Positions 54,065-61,871 of a DNA stretch of 64,000 bases are shown in pieces. Origin of the DNA: Actinomyces oris (lineage in GTDB: Bacteria; Actinomycetota; Actinomycetes; Actinomycetales; Actinomycetaceae); NCBI RefSeq assembly GCF_001937445.1, contig NZ_MSKS01000016.1, positions 1 through 64,000 of the forward strand, read 5' to 3'. A program made the position numbers and the translations under genes. The notes under the pieces are model-generated. The model made no database searches and was not told the origin of the DNA. It worked only from the letters and a program-made list of their open reading frames with translations. Position 1 is the stretch's first letter; each line of letters begins with the position of its first letter.

Positions 54065-55623
54065 CTCATCTCCTCATTGGTCAGGCGACTGGCTGTAGGA
54101 CGGGGACGCCGCACGATCACAGCAGTGGGGTTCAGCAAGGGGCGGGCCGGGACAGCCGGCACAGCACTGCCCGGACCTGCGCCCTGAGGGGCCGCCAGGG
54201 GCTCCACCCTCACCGGCTCGCTGGGCGGCCGCTGCTTGCTCGGTAGCGGCGAGCCCACGGCTGCTGCTCCATGGGAGCCGGCCACCGACCCGCTGGGCGC
54301 GCCCTGCGCTCCTTGAGCCGGTTCAGCCTCCCGCGCGGTCTTGGCCCACCCGGTGCGTCCGGTCAGCTCCCGGGCGACTGCTCGCCAGCCGTAGAGGCTG
54401 GGAAGGAGTCCATAGAGGACGAACAGGTGCGCGTAGCCCACGGACTTGAGCAGGTTCAGACCCTCGCTGCGCTCGATGCGCCAGTAGATCCAGGCGTAGA
54501 TGAGCGCCGGGCCGAAGGCAATGACATAGGCCCCCACGAGCCATGCCCATGACTGCTCCCACCTCAGGACCGCGGCCACACCGGCGGTCACCATGGTGAT
54601 GAGGAAGGACAGGGTCAGCAGGGAGCCAGTCAGGAGCAGGTAGGGCGTAAGTACCTGCCAGAGCGTGTCGGCCCGCCCCAGGCCGCGCTGTTCGCGGGCC
54701 ACGGAGCGCAGCAGGTGCAGTGCCTGGAGGTTTCCCTGGAACCAGCGGGTGCGCTGACGCATGAGACGGCGCATGCTGGTCACGCCCTGCTGGTGAACGG
54801 AGGCCGCGGGCCAGAACTCGTTGGTCCAGCTGGTGGCGTTGAGCCGGATCCCCAGGTCGAAGTCCTCGGTCAGCGACCGGGTCCAGGGCCGGGGTCCCAG
54901 GGCGTCGAGCGCGCTGAGGCGGACGAACTGGGCGTTGCCGCCCATGCCGACACTGCGGACTCGGCGCCGGCCTCGCTGGAAGACCTCGGTGAAGATCACG
55001 AACTCCATGTCCTGCATGCGGGCGAGCAGGGAGCCGAAGCGGTTGTTGATGCGCACCCCCATCTGAACGGCGCCGACCTCCTGCGGGGCGAAGGCCTTGC
55101 GCACCTCCCCGATGGCGTGGGGGTCGAGCCTGCCGTCGGCGTCCATGACTCCCACGACGACTCGCGAGGACGACACCGTGGTGCATCGGGAGCGCACGAT
55201 CGATAGTGCGTCGTTAAGAGCCTCCCCCTTACCCAGGCGGGCGTGGGGAGGACGACGGCGAACCACCTCGACACGCTCGTCGCCGGCCTGGGCGGCCACC
55301 TGGGCGGTGTCGTCGTCGGAGCCGTCGTCGATGACCATGATGCGCAGGCCCGGGTCCGGGATTGAGGTGAGCCGTCTGACACTGGCACCGATGACCTCCG
55401 CCTCGTTGAGGCAGGGCATGAGGATGACGATGAGCAGCGGGGCATCGGGGTGCGAGGGCCCGCCGTGCCGTGGGGCACCGCGCGAGGCGATGAGCATGAA
55501 GAAGGTGTAGGCGAGAGCGACTGCGATCATCCCCAGGGCACCCCACCAACCGATGCGGTCGAGGATTCCCAGGGGGCTTGAGGAATCGAAGCTCATAGAC
55601 GGAAACGGGGCCTGGGTCCTCAT
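54061..55623 (-). CDS. GT2 processive glycosyltransferase (polysaccharide synthase)
   Basis: 520 residues from ATG 55621-55623. One N-terminal helix, a cytoplasmic GT-A domain, then four or five C-terminal helices, as in PgaC, hyaluronan and cellulose synthases. Catalytic residues: MVIDDGSDDDT (UDP), VGVMDADGRLDP (metal DxD), LTEDFDLGIRL (base) and MRQRTRWFQGN (the Q/RxxRW acceptor motif). The enzyme would build and extrude a beta-linked homopolymer; with an adjacent WecB, a ManNAc- or GlcNAc-type polymer is likely. A 90-residue Pro/Ala tail follows the last helix. Confidence 0.9.
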   Translation of the reverse strand: MRTQAPFPSMSFDSSSPLGILDRIGWWGALGMIAVALAYTFFMLIASRGAPRHGGPSHPDAPLLIVILMPCLNEAEVIGASVRRLTSIPDPGLRIMVIDDGSDDDTAQVAAQAGDERVEVVRRRPPHARLGKGEALNDALSIVRSRCTTVSSSRVVVGVMDADGRLDPHAIGEVRKAFAPQEVGAVQMGVRINNRFGSLLARMQDMEFVIFTEVFQRGRRRVRSVGMGGNAQFVRLSALDALGPRPWTRSLTEDFDLGIRLNATSWTNEFWPAASVHQQGVTSMRRLMRQRTRWFQGNLQALHLLRSVAREQRGLGRADTLWQVLTPYLLLTGSLLTLSFLITMVTAGVAAVLRWEQSWAWLVGAYVIAFGPALIYAWIYWRIERSEGLNLLKSVGYAHLFVLYGLLPSLYGWRAVARELTGRTGWAKTAREAEPAQGAQGAPSGSVAGSHGAAAVGSPLPSKQRPPSEPVRVEPLAAPQGAGPGSAVPAVPARPLLNPTAVIVRRPRPTASRLTNEEMR

Positions 55624-56018
55624 CACGCTCGCAGACTCATCAGGCCGCTGCGCTGCTGAACGTGGCGTCCGGCGGTGCGCCGGGGGCGCGGGAGCAGGGC
55701 GCGGGCCGCGCCATAGAGATTGGTCAGCAGGAAGAAGGCCAGGATGGCGACGAACACCAGCCCGGCGCAGTCGATGAGGAAACGAGCGACGAGAGCGGGA
55801 GGGGAACCTGCCGGGGCGACATACCACACGACGAACAGTCCGGTTCCGGCGGCGAATGGGGAGTAGTGCATGAGGCCATCCATCTGGATCCAAGGGGTAG
55901 GGCCGATACCGACTGTCATCACCGCATTCGCGAGCAGTTCCAGCCGGTACCAACGCCTCGGTGCGACGCGCCCGGGGATGACGGGATGTGGGAACTCAGC
56001 CCGTCGGGCACGGCGCAC
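55623..56018 (-). CDS. Small membrane protein, first gene of the polysaccharide operon
   Basis: 131 residues from GTG 56016-56018; ATG at 55917-55919 would give about 98 residues. Two hydrophobic segments (GTGLFVVWYVAPAG and LVARFLIDCAGLVFVAILAFFLL) followed by a basic end. Not recognised. Its stop shares one base with the GT2 start (TGATG). It may be a synthase partner. Confidence 0.6.
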   Translation of the reverse strand: MRRARRAEFPHPVIPGRVAPRRWYRLELLANAVMTVGIGPTPWIQMDGLMHYSPFAAGTGLFVVWYVAPAGSPPALVARFLIDCAGLVFVAILAFFLLTNLYGAARALLPRPRRTAGRHVQQRSGLMSLRA

Positions 56019-56033
56019 CGTGCGTCACCACCA

Positions 56034-56061
56034 AATATAACAATAGAGTAACGCTTTGCAA
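56034..56061 (-). promoter_or_regulatory. Promoter of the polysaccharide operon
   Basis: Minus strand TTGCAA (56056-56061) and TATATT (56034-56039) with a 16-base spacer, in a markedly AT-rich island. The start point near 56027 lies just before the GTG at 56018, so the leader is very short. Confidence 0.6.
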
Positions 56062-56119
56062 CACTGTGCCATTCGACCATGCAATAAGCGTCCTCTTGGA
56101 GATGGCTCACAAGGACTGA

Positions 56120-56141
56120 AAGTGGCGGGATTCCGCCACTT
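56120..56141 (-). terminator. Hairpin past hisD
   Basis: AAGTGGCGG-GATT-CCGCCACTT, a perfect 9-bp stem, lies 84 bases beyond the hisD stop and before the polysaccharide promoter. It probably ends hisD transcription and insulates the two units. Confidence 0.6.
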
Positions 56142-56224
56142 GAATCGTCAATGAATCCAGATCTGCATCGTCCCCACCCGTCTGACGCATCAGGAGATGG
56201 TCACGAGTAGATCACAGTTCGATC

Positions 56225-57592
56225 TCACAATGCGTGTTCAGCAGCCTTTTTCACTGTCTGGCGGGCACGGGCCGCCTCACCGTGGGCGGGCAGATCCTCA
56301 CAGCTCGCCAGGACCTCCAGTGCCGGTGTCATGGCCTCCAGGGCGCTCGCACTGTACTCGATGAGCTGCACCGGTTTGAGGAAGGCCATCACGTTCAGTC
56401 CGGCAGCGAACCGGGCAGTCCCACCGGTGGGAAGGACGTGGTTGGAGCCGGCCAGGTAGTCGCCCAGGGGCACAGGGCTGTAGGGTCCGATGAAGATGGC
56501 GCCGGCGTTGCGGATCCGGCGCGCGACCTGAGGGGCATCGAAGGTGTGGATCTCCAGGTGCTCGGCTGCGTAGGCGTCGGCGACCTCGATGGCCTGCGCG
56601 AGGTCGCGCACCAGGACGGTTCCCGACTGCGGTCCCCTCAGGGCGGTCGATGCCCGCTCCCGGTGCCGGGTCTCGCTGAGTCTGCGCTCGAGTGCCGCAT
56701 CGACTGCGTCGGCCAGCTCCGGGGAGTCGGTGATGAGGACACTGCCGGCATTGGGATCGTGCTCCGCCTGGGAGAGCAGGTCGGCGGCCACGTACTCGGG
56801 GTCGGCCCCGGCGTCTGCCAGGACGGCGATCTCGGTAGGACCCGCCTCAGCGTCGATGCCAACCCTTCCCATGACGGCTCGCTTGGCGGCCGCCACGTAG
56901 ATGTTGCCGGGACCGGTGATGACGTCCACACCCCGGCACAGGACCTCTCCCCCGGCATCCGCGCGGTCGGTGTCGTCCTGGGCGTCGGCACCGTAGGCGA
57001 GCATCGCGATGGCCTGGGCGCCGCCGACGGCGTAGACCTCGGTGATCCCCAGCAGCGCGCACGCCGCCAGGATCGTGGGGTGGGGCAGACCGGCGAACTC
57101 GGCCTGAGGCGGGCTGGCCAGGGCGATCTGCTCGACGCCGGCGACCTGGGCGGCCACCGCGTTCATCACCACGCTGGAGGGGTAGACCGCCAGCCCTCCG
57201 GGAACGTAGAGCCCGACCCTTTCAACGGGGATCCAGCGCTGGGTGACGGTGCCGCCGGGGACCACCTCCGTGGTGCGCTCGGCGGGCACCTGGGCGGTGT
57301 GCCCGGCCCGGTTGTGGGCGATGGACAGCTCGAGGGCCTCGCGCACCGCGGGGTCCAGGCCGTCGAGCGCCTGGGTGATGGCAGCAGCGGGCACACGCAG
57401 GTGAACGGGTCGCACGCCGTCGAAGCGCTCGGCGGCGTCACGCAGTGCGGCCGCTCCCCGGGATCGGACGTCCTCGATGAGTGGAGCCACTGCGGCCTGG
57501 GCGGCGGTGACGTCAAGGGTGGCCCGGGGCAGGGTCTGTGCCAGCTGGCGTGCGGAGAGTCGGGTGCTGCGCAGATCGGTGCGGGTGAGCAT
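56225..57592 (-). CDS. hisD: Histidinol dehydrogenase
   Basis: 455 residues from ATG 57590-57592. Zn/NAD enzyme for the last two histidine steps. Marks: [63 protein letters not shown] and [14 protein letters not shown] with the zinc ligands. Orphaned from hisC by about 15 kb. Confidence 0.96.
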   Translation of the reverse strand: MLTRTDLRSTRLSARQLAQTLPRATLDVTAAQAAVAPLIEDVRSRGAAALRDAAERFDGVRPVHLRVPAAAITQALDGLDPAVREALELSIAHNRAGHTAQVPAERTTEVVPGGTVTQRWIPVERVGLYVPGGLAVYPSSVVMNAVAAQVAGVEQIALASPPQAEFAGLPHPTILAACALLGITEVYAVGGAQAIAMLAYGADAQDDTDRADAGGEVLCRGVDVITGPGNIYVAAAKRAVMGRVGIDAEAGPTEIAVLADAGADPEYVAADLLSQAEHDPNAGSVLITDSPELADAVDAALERRLSETRHRERASTALRGPQSGTVLVRDLAQAIEVADAYAAEHLEIHTFDAPQVARRIRNAGAIFIGPYSPVPLGDYLAGSNHVLPTGGTARFAAGLNVMAFLKPVQLIEYSASALEAMTPALEVLASCEDLPAHGEAARARQTVKKAAEHAL

Positions 57593-57619
57593 GCCCGTAA
57601 GCCTACAGGTCATGCACAA

Positions 57620-57655
57620 GGCGGCCCGGGAGAGCACGTTGTCTCCCGGGCCGCC
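57620..57655 (-). terminator. metE terminator hairpin
   Basis: A perfect 14-bp GC-rich inverted repeat (57620-57633 with 57642-57655) with an 8-base loop, 17 bases past the metE stop and directly before hisD. No U tract. Confidence 0.8.
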
Positions 57656-57672
57656 TCACACTTGCGGTTGAG

Positions 57673-60066
57673 TCAGAGACTCATCTCGCGCACGGCGCGG
57701 GCGGCGCCGACCATGCTGGTCAGGCTCGCCTCGGTCTCGGCGTAGGCACGGGTCTTGAGACCGCAGTCGGGGTTGACCCAGACCTTCTCGGTGCCCAGGG
57801 CCGCGACGGCCCGCTGGAGCAGCTCGGTGCACTCGGCCTGGCTGGGCACGCGCGGGGAGTGGATGTCCCACACACCCGGGCCGAGCTGTCGCTCGAAGCC
57901 GTGCTCGGCCACCGCGGGCAGGATGTCCATGCGCGAGCGGGAGGCCTCGATGGAGGTCACGTCGGCGTCGAGGTGGTCGACCGCGTCGATGACGACGTCG
58001 AACTCCGAGTAGCACAGGTGGGTATGGATCTGGGTGGCGGGAGCCGCCCCTCCGGTGGCCAGACGGAAGGAGCCGACCGACCACTCCAGGTAGGCGGGGC
58101 GGTCGGCGCGCCGCAGCGGCAGGGTTTCGCGGATGGCGGGCTCGTCGACCTGGATGACGCCGATGCCGGCGGCCTCAAGGTCCGCCACCTCCGCGCGTAG
58201 GGCCAGGCCCAGCTGGTCGGCGACCTGGGCGCGCGGGATGTCGTCGCGCACGAAGGACCAGGCCATGATGGTCACCGGGCCGGTGAGCATGCCCTTGAGG
58301 GGCTTGTCGGTCAGGGACTGGGCGTAGGCCGACCAGGCGACCGTCATGGGCTCGGGACGGGCGACATCGCCCCACAGGATGGAGGGGCGGGTGCAGCGCG
58401 AGCCGTAGGACTGGACCCAGCCGTGCTCCGTGGTCACGAAGCCGTCGAGCAGCTCGGCGAAGTACTGGACCATGTCGTTGCGCTCGGCCTCGCCGTGGAC
58501 CAGGACGTCCAGACCGAGGCGTTCCTGAAGGGCGACGACGTTGGCGATCTCGGCGCGCATGGCGGCGTCGTAGGCGGCGTCGTCGATCTCCCCCTTGCGC
58601 CAGGCGGCCCGGGCCTTACGGATCTCGGCGGTCTGGGGGAAGGAGCCGATGGTGGTGGTGGGAAGTTCGGGAAGGCCGAGGCGCTCGTCCTGGGCCGCCT
58701 TGCGCTCGGTGTAGGGGGCGCGGGTGCGGTCGGCGTCCGTGACGGCCTCGACGGCGGCGCGGACCTCGTCGCGGTGCACGCCCGGGTGGGCGGCGCGCTG
58801 CTTGCGCAGGTCGGCGTCCTGGGCCAGCTCTGCGGCAATGGCGTCACGGCCCTGCTCCAGGCCCTTGGCCAGGGTGATGACCTCACCGACCTTCTGGTCG
58901 GCGAAGGCGAGCCAGGAGCGGATCTCCGCATCGATGGCGGTCTCGCGCTCGACGTCGTGCGGCACGTGCTGCAAGGAGGTGGAGGTCGCCACGGTGATGG
59001 GGGTGCCCTCGGGAAGGCGCTGGCGCAGCTGCTCGAGCACGTCCATTGCCCGGTTCAGGTCGGTGCGCCAGATGTTGCGTCCTGAGACGACACCGGCGAC
59101 GACGGCCTTGCCCTCCAGGGCGGCCAGGTCGCCGGCCTCGGGCAGGGCGCCCGCCACGAGGTCGAGGCCCACGGCCTCGATCGGGGCCTGACCGAGCACG
59201 GGCAGCGCGTCGCCCAGGGAGCCGTAGGTTCCGGCCACGAGGATCTGGGGGCGCTCCACGATGGCGCCCAGCCAGGTGTAGGCGTCGCGCACGGCGTCAA
59301 GGACTCGCTGGCGCTCCACGTTCCAGGAGTCGGAGACCAGGGCGGGCTCGTCGAGCTGGACCCAGGTGGCACCGGCCTGGTGCAGGTCCATGAGGAGGTG
59401 GCCGTAGGCGTGCAGGACGTCGCTGAGACGGTCCAGGGGGTGGAAGCCCTCAGCCGCCTCGTCGGAGGGCTTGGCCATGAGCAGGTAGCTCACCGGTCCT
59501 ACGACGACGGGGCGCACCTCGGTCCCAGCGGCCTTGGCCTCGCGGACCTGGTCGGCGATGGCGGTGTCGACGTAGCCGATGGGGGTGGAGGCGTCGATCT
59601 CGGGGACCAGGTAGTGGTAGTTGGAGTCCAGCCACTTGGTCATCTCCATGGCCGGGCGGGCTCCTTCACCGCGGGCCAGGGTGAAGTAGCCCTCGATGTC
59701 AAGGGCGCCGTCGGCGTCCAGCAGGTCGCGGAAGCGGGCGGGCGCGGCCCCCAGGGTGGCGGTCACCTGAAGAACCTGGTCGTAGAGGGTGAAGTCCGCC
59801 GGTACCGAGGCGGGCTGAGTCAGCCCCAGGTCCCTCAGGCGCGAGCGGGTCGCCCCGCGCAGCTCGGCGGCGGCGTGCCTGAGCTCATCGACACTCAGGT
59901 TCCCTTTCCAGAAGGACTCCACGGCGCGTTTGAGCTCACGGTCCCTTCCGATGCGGGGGTATCCCAGGATGGTGGCCCCCGGCAGGGGGGTGGAGGGGAC
60001 CTGTGACTCGGTCACGGCGATCTCAGCCGGTGAGGCGGGGGCGACCGACTCAGGGGTGGCGCTCAT
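57673..60066 (-). CDS. metE: Cobalamin-independent methionine synthase
   Basis: 797 residues, two beta-barrel halves. Transfers methyl from methyl-tetrahydrofolate polyglutamate to homocysteine. Zinc ligands are in QIHTHLCYSEF and WVNPDCGLKTR; the folate side has LGYPRIGRDRELKRAVESFWKG near the N terminus. ATG overlaps the metF stop by four bases, so it shares the riboswitch before metF. Confidence 0.97.
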   Translation of the reverse strand: MSATPESVAPASPAEIAVTESQVPSTPLPGATILGYPRIGRDRELKRAVESFWKGNLSVDELRHAAAELRGATRSRLRDLGLTQPASVPADFTLYDQVLQVTATLGAAPARFRDLLDADGALDIEGYFTLARGEGARPAMEMTKWLDSNYHYLVPEIDASTPIGYVDTAIADQVREAKAAGTEVRPVVVGPVSYLLMAKPSDEAAEGFHPLDRLSDVLHAYGHLLMDLHQAGATWVQLDEPALVSDSWNVERQRVLDAVRDAYTWLGAIVERPQILVAGTYGSLGDALPVLGQAPIEAVGLDLVAGALPEAGDLAALEGKAVVAGVVSGRNIWRTDLNRAMDVLEQLRQRLPEGTPITVATSTSLQHVPHDVERETAIDAEIRSWLAFADQKVGEVITLAKGLEQGRDAIAAELAQDADLRKQRAAHPGVHRDEVRAAVEAVTDADRTRAPYTERKAAQDERLGLPELPTTTIGSFPQTAEIRKARAAWRKGEIDDAAYDAAMRAEIANVVALQERLGLDVLVHGEAERNDMVQYFAELLDGFVTTEHGWVQSYGSRCTRPSILWGDVARPEPMTVAWSAYAQSLTDKPLKGMLTGPVTIMAWSFVRDDIPRAQVADQLGLALRAEVADLEAAGIGVIQVDEPAIRETLPLRRADRPAYLEWSVGSFRLATGGAAPATQIHTHLCYSEFDVVIDAVDHLDADVTSIEASRSRMDILPAVAEHGFERQLGPGVWDIHSPRVPSQAECTELLQRAVAALGTEKVWVNPDCGLKTRAYAETEASLTSMVGAARAVREMSL

Positions 60067-61274
60067 GCATTCTCCTTGGTGATGGTGGTGTGGGGCTGGA
60101 CGGGGTGGAGGGAAGACAGTGCTGCACCGGGAGAGCCGCGGCGCAGGAAGGAGGGGCCTCGGCCGGGTGTGGCCTGAAGGTATCCGCGGTCGACGGCATC
60201 GCGCACCTCCCGGTCGGGCGCGGCTCCGGCCAGGATGCCCCCCAGACGCAGGTGGCTGATGACGTCGAGGGCCGGGCGAGTGCGGTTAAAGGTGTACAGG
60301 TGCAGTCCGGGGGCCCCGGCGCGCAGCAGCGCGGTGGCCAGGTCGAGCGTCGCGCCGATGCCGCGTTCCACGAGGGTGGCGCCGCTGGCCGATCCCAGTG
60401 TGGAACGCAGGCCGGCGGGCACGCGCACCCCGGTGAGCGCCTCAAGGCGGGTGAGCCGACGCAGGTCGGTCAGCGGGATCACCCCGGGAAGAATCGGGAT
60501 GCTCACTCCCGCGTAGGAGGCGGCGTTGGTCAGCGCCACGTAGTCGGCCGCGTCGTAGAACACCTGGGTGATCGCCATGTCAGCCCCGGCGGCCTGCTTG
60601 GCGGCCAGGACCTCGATGGCCTCGATGTGATCGCTGGTGGCCGGGTAGGCGGCCACGGCGATCGTGACGTGGCGTCTGCCGTCACCGAAGAAGTCGGCCT
60701 CGACCTCCCGGATGACCCGGACGAGGTCGTCGGCGTGGCGCAGCTCCCCGGCGACGTCGTCGGCCCGGGTACCGGCCGGCGGGTCACCGCGCAGAGCGAG
60801 GAAGCGCCGCACTCCCATCCGAAGGAAGCGGGTGACGATGTCGACGGCCTCCTGCTTGCGGTAACCGATGCAGGTCAGGTGCGCCATGAGGGGGATGGTG
60901 CTGGACTCCAGCACGTGGGCGAGCACGCACTCGGAGGGGTTGGTCTGCTCCTGGACCGCGCGCACGCGGGGCACAGCCTCGCACCGGCCCGCCTCCGACT
61001 CATGCGCGCTCCCCTCATGCCCGCCACTGCTGATCCCGTCAGCGGGATCGGTGACGAAGGTCGGTCGGTAGGTCACCGAGACGAAGTCGGGCCCGGTGGC
61101 CAGGAGCCTGTCAATGCGGCCCCAGGTGGCCGAGGCGGCCTTACCCGGTCGAGGGGGGAACAGCTCCAGGCTGACGGTGGGCAGTCGCCGGGTGGTTCCG
61201 GTCTCGGCGCTGCTCAGGCCCCCTGCGCGGCCACCTGCCGCGGCGGTGGGCCCGGTGGGCTCGTTGTCGTGCAC
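60063..61274 (-). CDS. metF: Methylenetetrahydrofolate reductase, divergent
   Basis: 403 residues from GTG 61272-61274, with GGAG five bases upstream. Supplies methyl-tetrahydrofolate to MetE. Conserved: SLELFPPR with the catalytic Glu, MAHLTCIGY, LALRGDPP with the flavin Asp, DMAITQVFYDA. Odd: after DFVSVTY the usual GA(G/N)GS loop is missing and about 30 extra residues (ISSGGHEGSAHESEAGR and on) are inserted. The first 30 residues are a Gly/Ala leader. Confidence 0.9.
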   Translation of the reverse strand: MHDNEPTGPTAAAGGRAGGLSSAETGTTRRLPTVSLELFPPRPGKAASATWGRIDRLLATGPDFVSVTYRPTFVTDPADGISSGGHEGSAHESEAGRCEAVPRVRAVQEQTNPSECVLAHVLESSTIPLMAHLTCIGYRKQEAVDIVTRFLRMGVRRFLALRGDPPAGTRADDVAGELRHADDLVRVIREVEADFFGDGRRHVTIAVAAYPATSDHIEAIEVLAAKQAAGADMAITQVFYDAADYVALTNAASYAGVSIPILPGVIPLTDLRRLTRLEALTGVRVPAGLRSTLGSASGATLVERGIGATLDLATALLRAGAPGLHLYTFNRTRPALDVISHLRLGGILAGAAPDREVRDAVDRGYLQATPGRGPSFLRRGSPGAALSSLHPVQPHTTITKENA

Positions 61275-61277
61275 ATC

Positions 61278-61363
61278 GTCTCCATCGGTCCTGGCTGAAG
61301 CACCCGCGTACCGGGTTGCTGCGGCGTCATGGAACCAGGTCTCTCGGCCGCTCTGGATGGTTG
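61278..61363 (-). promoter_or_regulatory. S-box (SAM-I) riboswitch over the metF ribosome site
   Basis: Minus strand reads in order AGAG-GG-GAGAGAC, CTGG, TGACGCC, GCAACC (61314-61319), a hairpin, GGTGC (61300-61304), CCAG and GATGGAG. These match the core of the S-box in order and spacing. Closing helix P1 pairs CCATC (61356-61360) with GATGG (61282-61286), which overlaps the metF Shine-Dalgarno GGAG (61280-61283). SAM binding should close P1 and block metF translation. Confidence 0.8.
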
Positions 61364-61427
61364 AGCGTATCAAACCACGACGGTTCTACGACCTCGTCGT
61401 CGTCCCATATAGCGAGAACTGCTCCGC

Positions 61428-61829
61428 TCAGCCGTTGGCCTGGTTCTCATCCCAGGCCGCCCAGCAGGCGAGGCGCTGCGGCGGGGCCCAGCTCGCGTCC
61501 CTGGTGCCAACCTCTCCCGTGGCCGCTGAGACCACCAGGGAGGCCAGGCTCGGTTCGCCGCGAGCAGCGCAGTCGTGACCGATCATGGAGAGCAACGGCC
61601 CCATATGACGCGGCAGCACGCCCCGTCCGATCGAGTCGCTGAGCTCGCCGTAGGTGATGACCTCACGGTGCTGAGCGACCTCTATCAGAACGGAGCGTGC
61701 TGCGTTGGTGGCCTCAGCCAGCCTCGGGGTGAGTCGGCGCATCCTGTCCCCCACTGGGAAGTAGGCACCGACGGTGATGGCGAGCGACTCAGTCACGGTG
61801 TAATGATCCGGGTTGTCCGGGCTCGTCAC
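61428..61829 (-). CDS. Small protein with an MGMT/ATL-like DNA-binding segment
   Basis: 133 residues. VITYGELSDSIGRGVLPRHMGPLLSMIGHDCAARGEPSLASLVV resembles the wHTH part of alkyltransferase-like proteins (YGELA...IG...P), but there is no PCHR active-site Cys. N-terminal residues 1-50 are helical. Unknown function; a DNA-related role is only a guess. It is a lone gene upstream of metF. Confidence 0.65.
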   Translation of the reverse strand: MTSPDNPDHYTVTESLAITVGAYFPVGDRMRRLTPRLAEATNAARSVLIEVAQHREVITYGELSDSIGRGVLPRHMGPLLSMIGHDCAARGEPSLASLVVSAATGEVGTRDASWAPPQRLACWAAWDENQANG

Positions 61830-61871
61830 AAGCTCGTCCTCGCTGCGCCTCCACCCCGAGGCCGGAACTGG

